Shown piece by piece: positions 6,215 to 6,219 of a DNA stretch of 6,219 nucleotides. Each line of letters starts with the position of its first letter. Within the stretch, counting starts at the first letter, position 1. The position numbers and the translations under genes were made by a program. A model generated the notes under the pieces. The model saw only the letters and a list, made by a program, of their open reading frames with translations. It was not told where the DNA came from and ran no database searches. Origin of the DNA: Gammaproteobacteria bacterium (GTDB lineage Bacteria; Pseudomonadota; Gammaproteobacteria; SZUA-152); the NCBI GenBank assembly GCA_003229995.1, contig QIGJ01000015.1, positions 1 through 6,219 of the forward strand, written 5' to 3'.

Positions 6215-6219
6215 CTACC

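Noticed and set aside
1..6219. CRISPR array, tRNA, rRNA or insertion sequence
   Set aside because: No regularly spaced repeats, cloverleaf with CCA-type end, rRNA-like stretch or transposase motif was seen.

Overview
The window looks like a piece of a Gram-negative bacterial chromosome, most likely a gammaproteobacterium. The reasons are a balanced base composition by eye, ordinary Shine-Dalgarno sites, a lipobox lipoprotein, a Tat substrate, and REP-like palindromes in the 3' tail. I cannot place it to genus. There are no RNA genes, CRISPR arrays, transposases or attachment sites that I can support.

Layout: 1-269 is an upstream region with weak promoter candidates and one doubtful small ORF. 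270-1532 encodes a Sec-exported, single-CxxCH c-type cytochrome-like protein of 420 residues. 1533-1612 is a spacer holding a weak hairpin followed by seven T. 1613-4367 encodes one large lipoprotein, about 917 residues when joined. It has two CxxCH haem modules, a LamG-like jelly-roll domain and a C-terminal domain of unknown function, but a +1 frame disruption near 3475-3505 splits it into two reading frames. 4411-6069 encodes a 552-residue Tat-exported protein distantly resembling DUF1501 (alkaline-phosphatase-like fold). 6070-6219 is a non-coding tail rich in inverted repeats.

The genes lie on the same strand with short gaps (80 and 43 nt), each with its own ribosome binding site, so they are probably one operon. 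All three products should reach the periplasm, each by a different route: Sec with signal peptidase I, lipoprotein, and Tat. The parts recall the planctomycete pairing of cytochrome/PSD-domain proteins (DUF1549, DUF1592, DUF1588, DUF1585) with DUF1501 proteins, here in a divergent three-gene form with a LamG module fused to haem domains. A periplasmic redox system acting on an extracellular or carbohydrate-like ligand is my inference; substrate and reaction are unknown. The family comparisons come from memory of motifs, not from a search.
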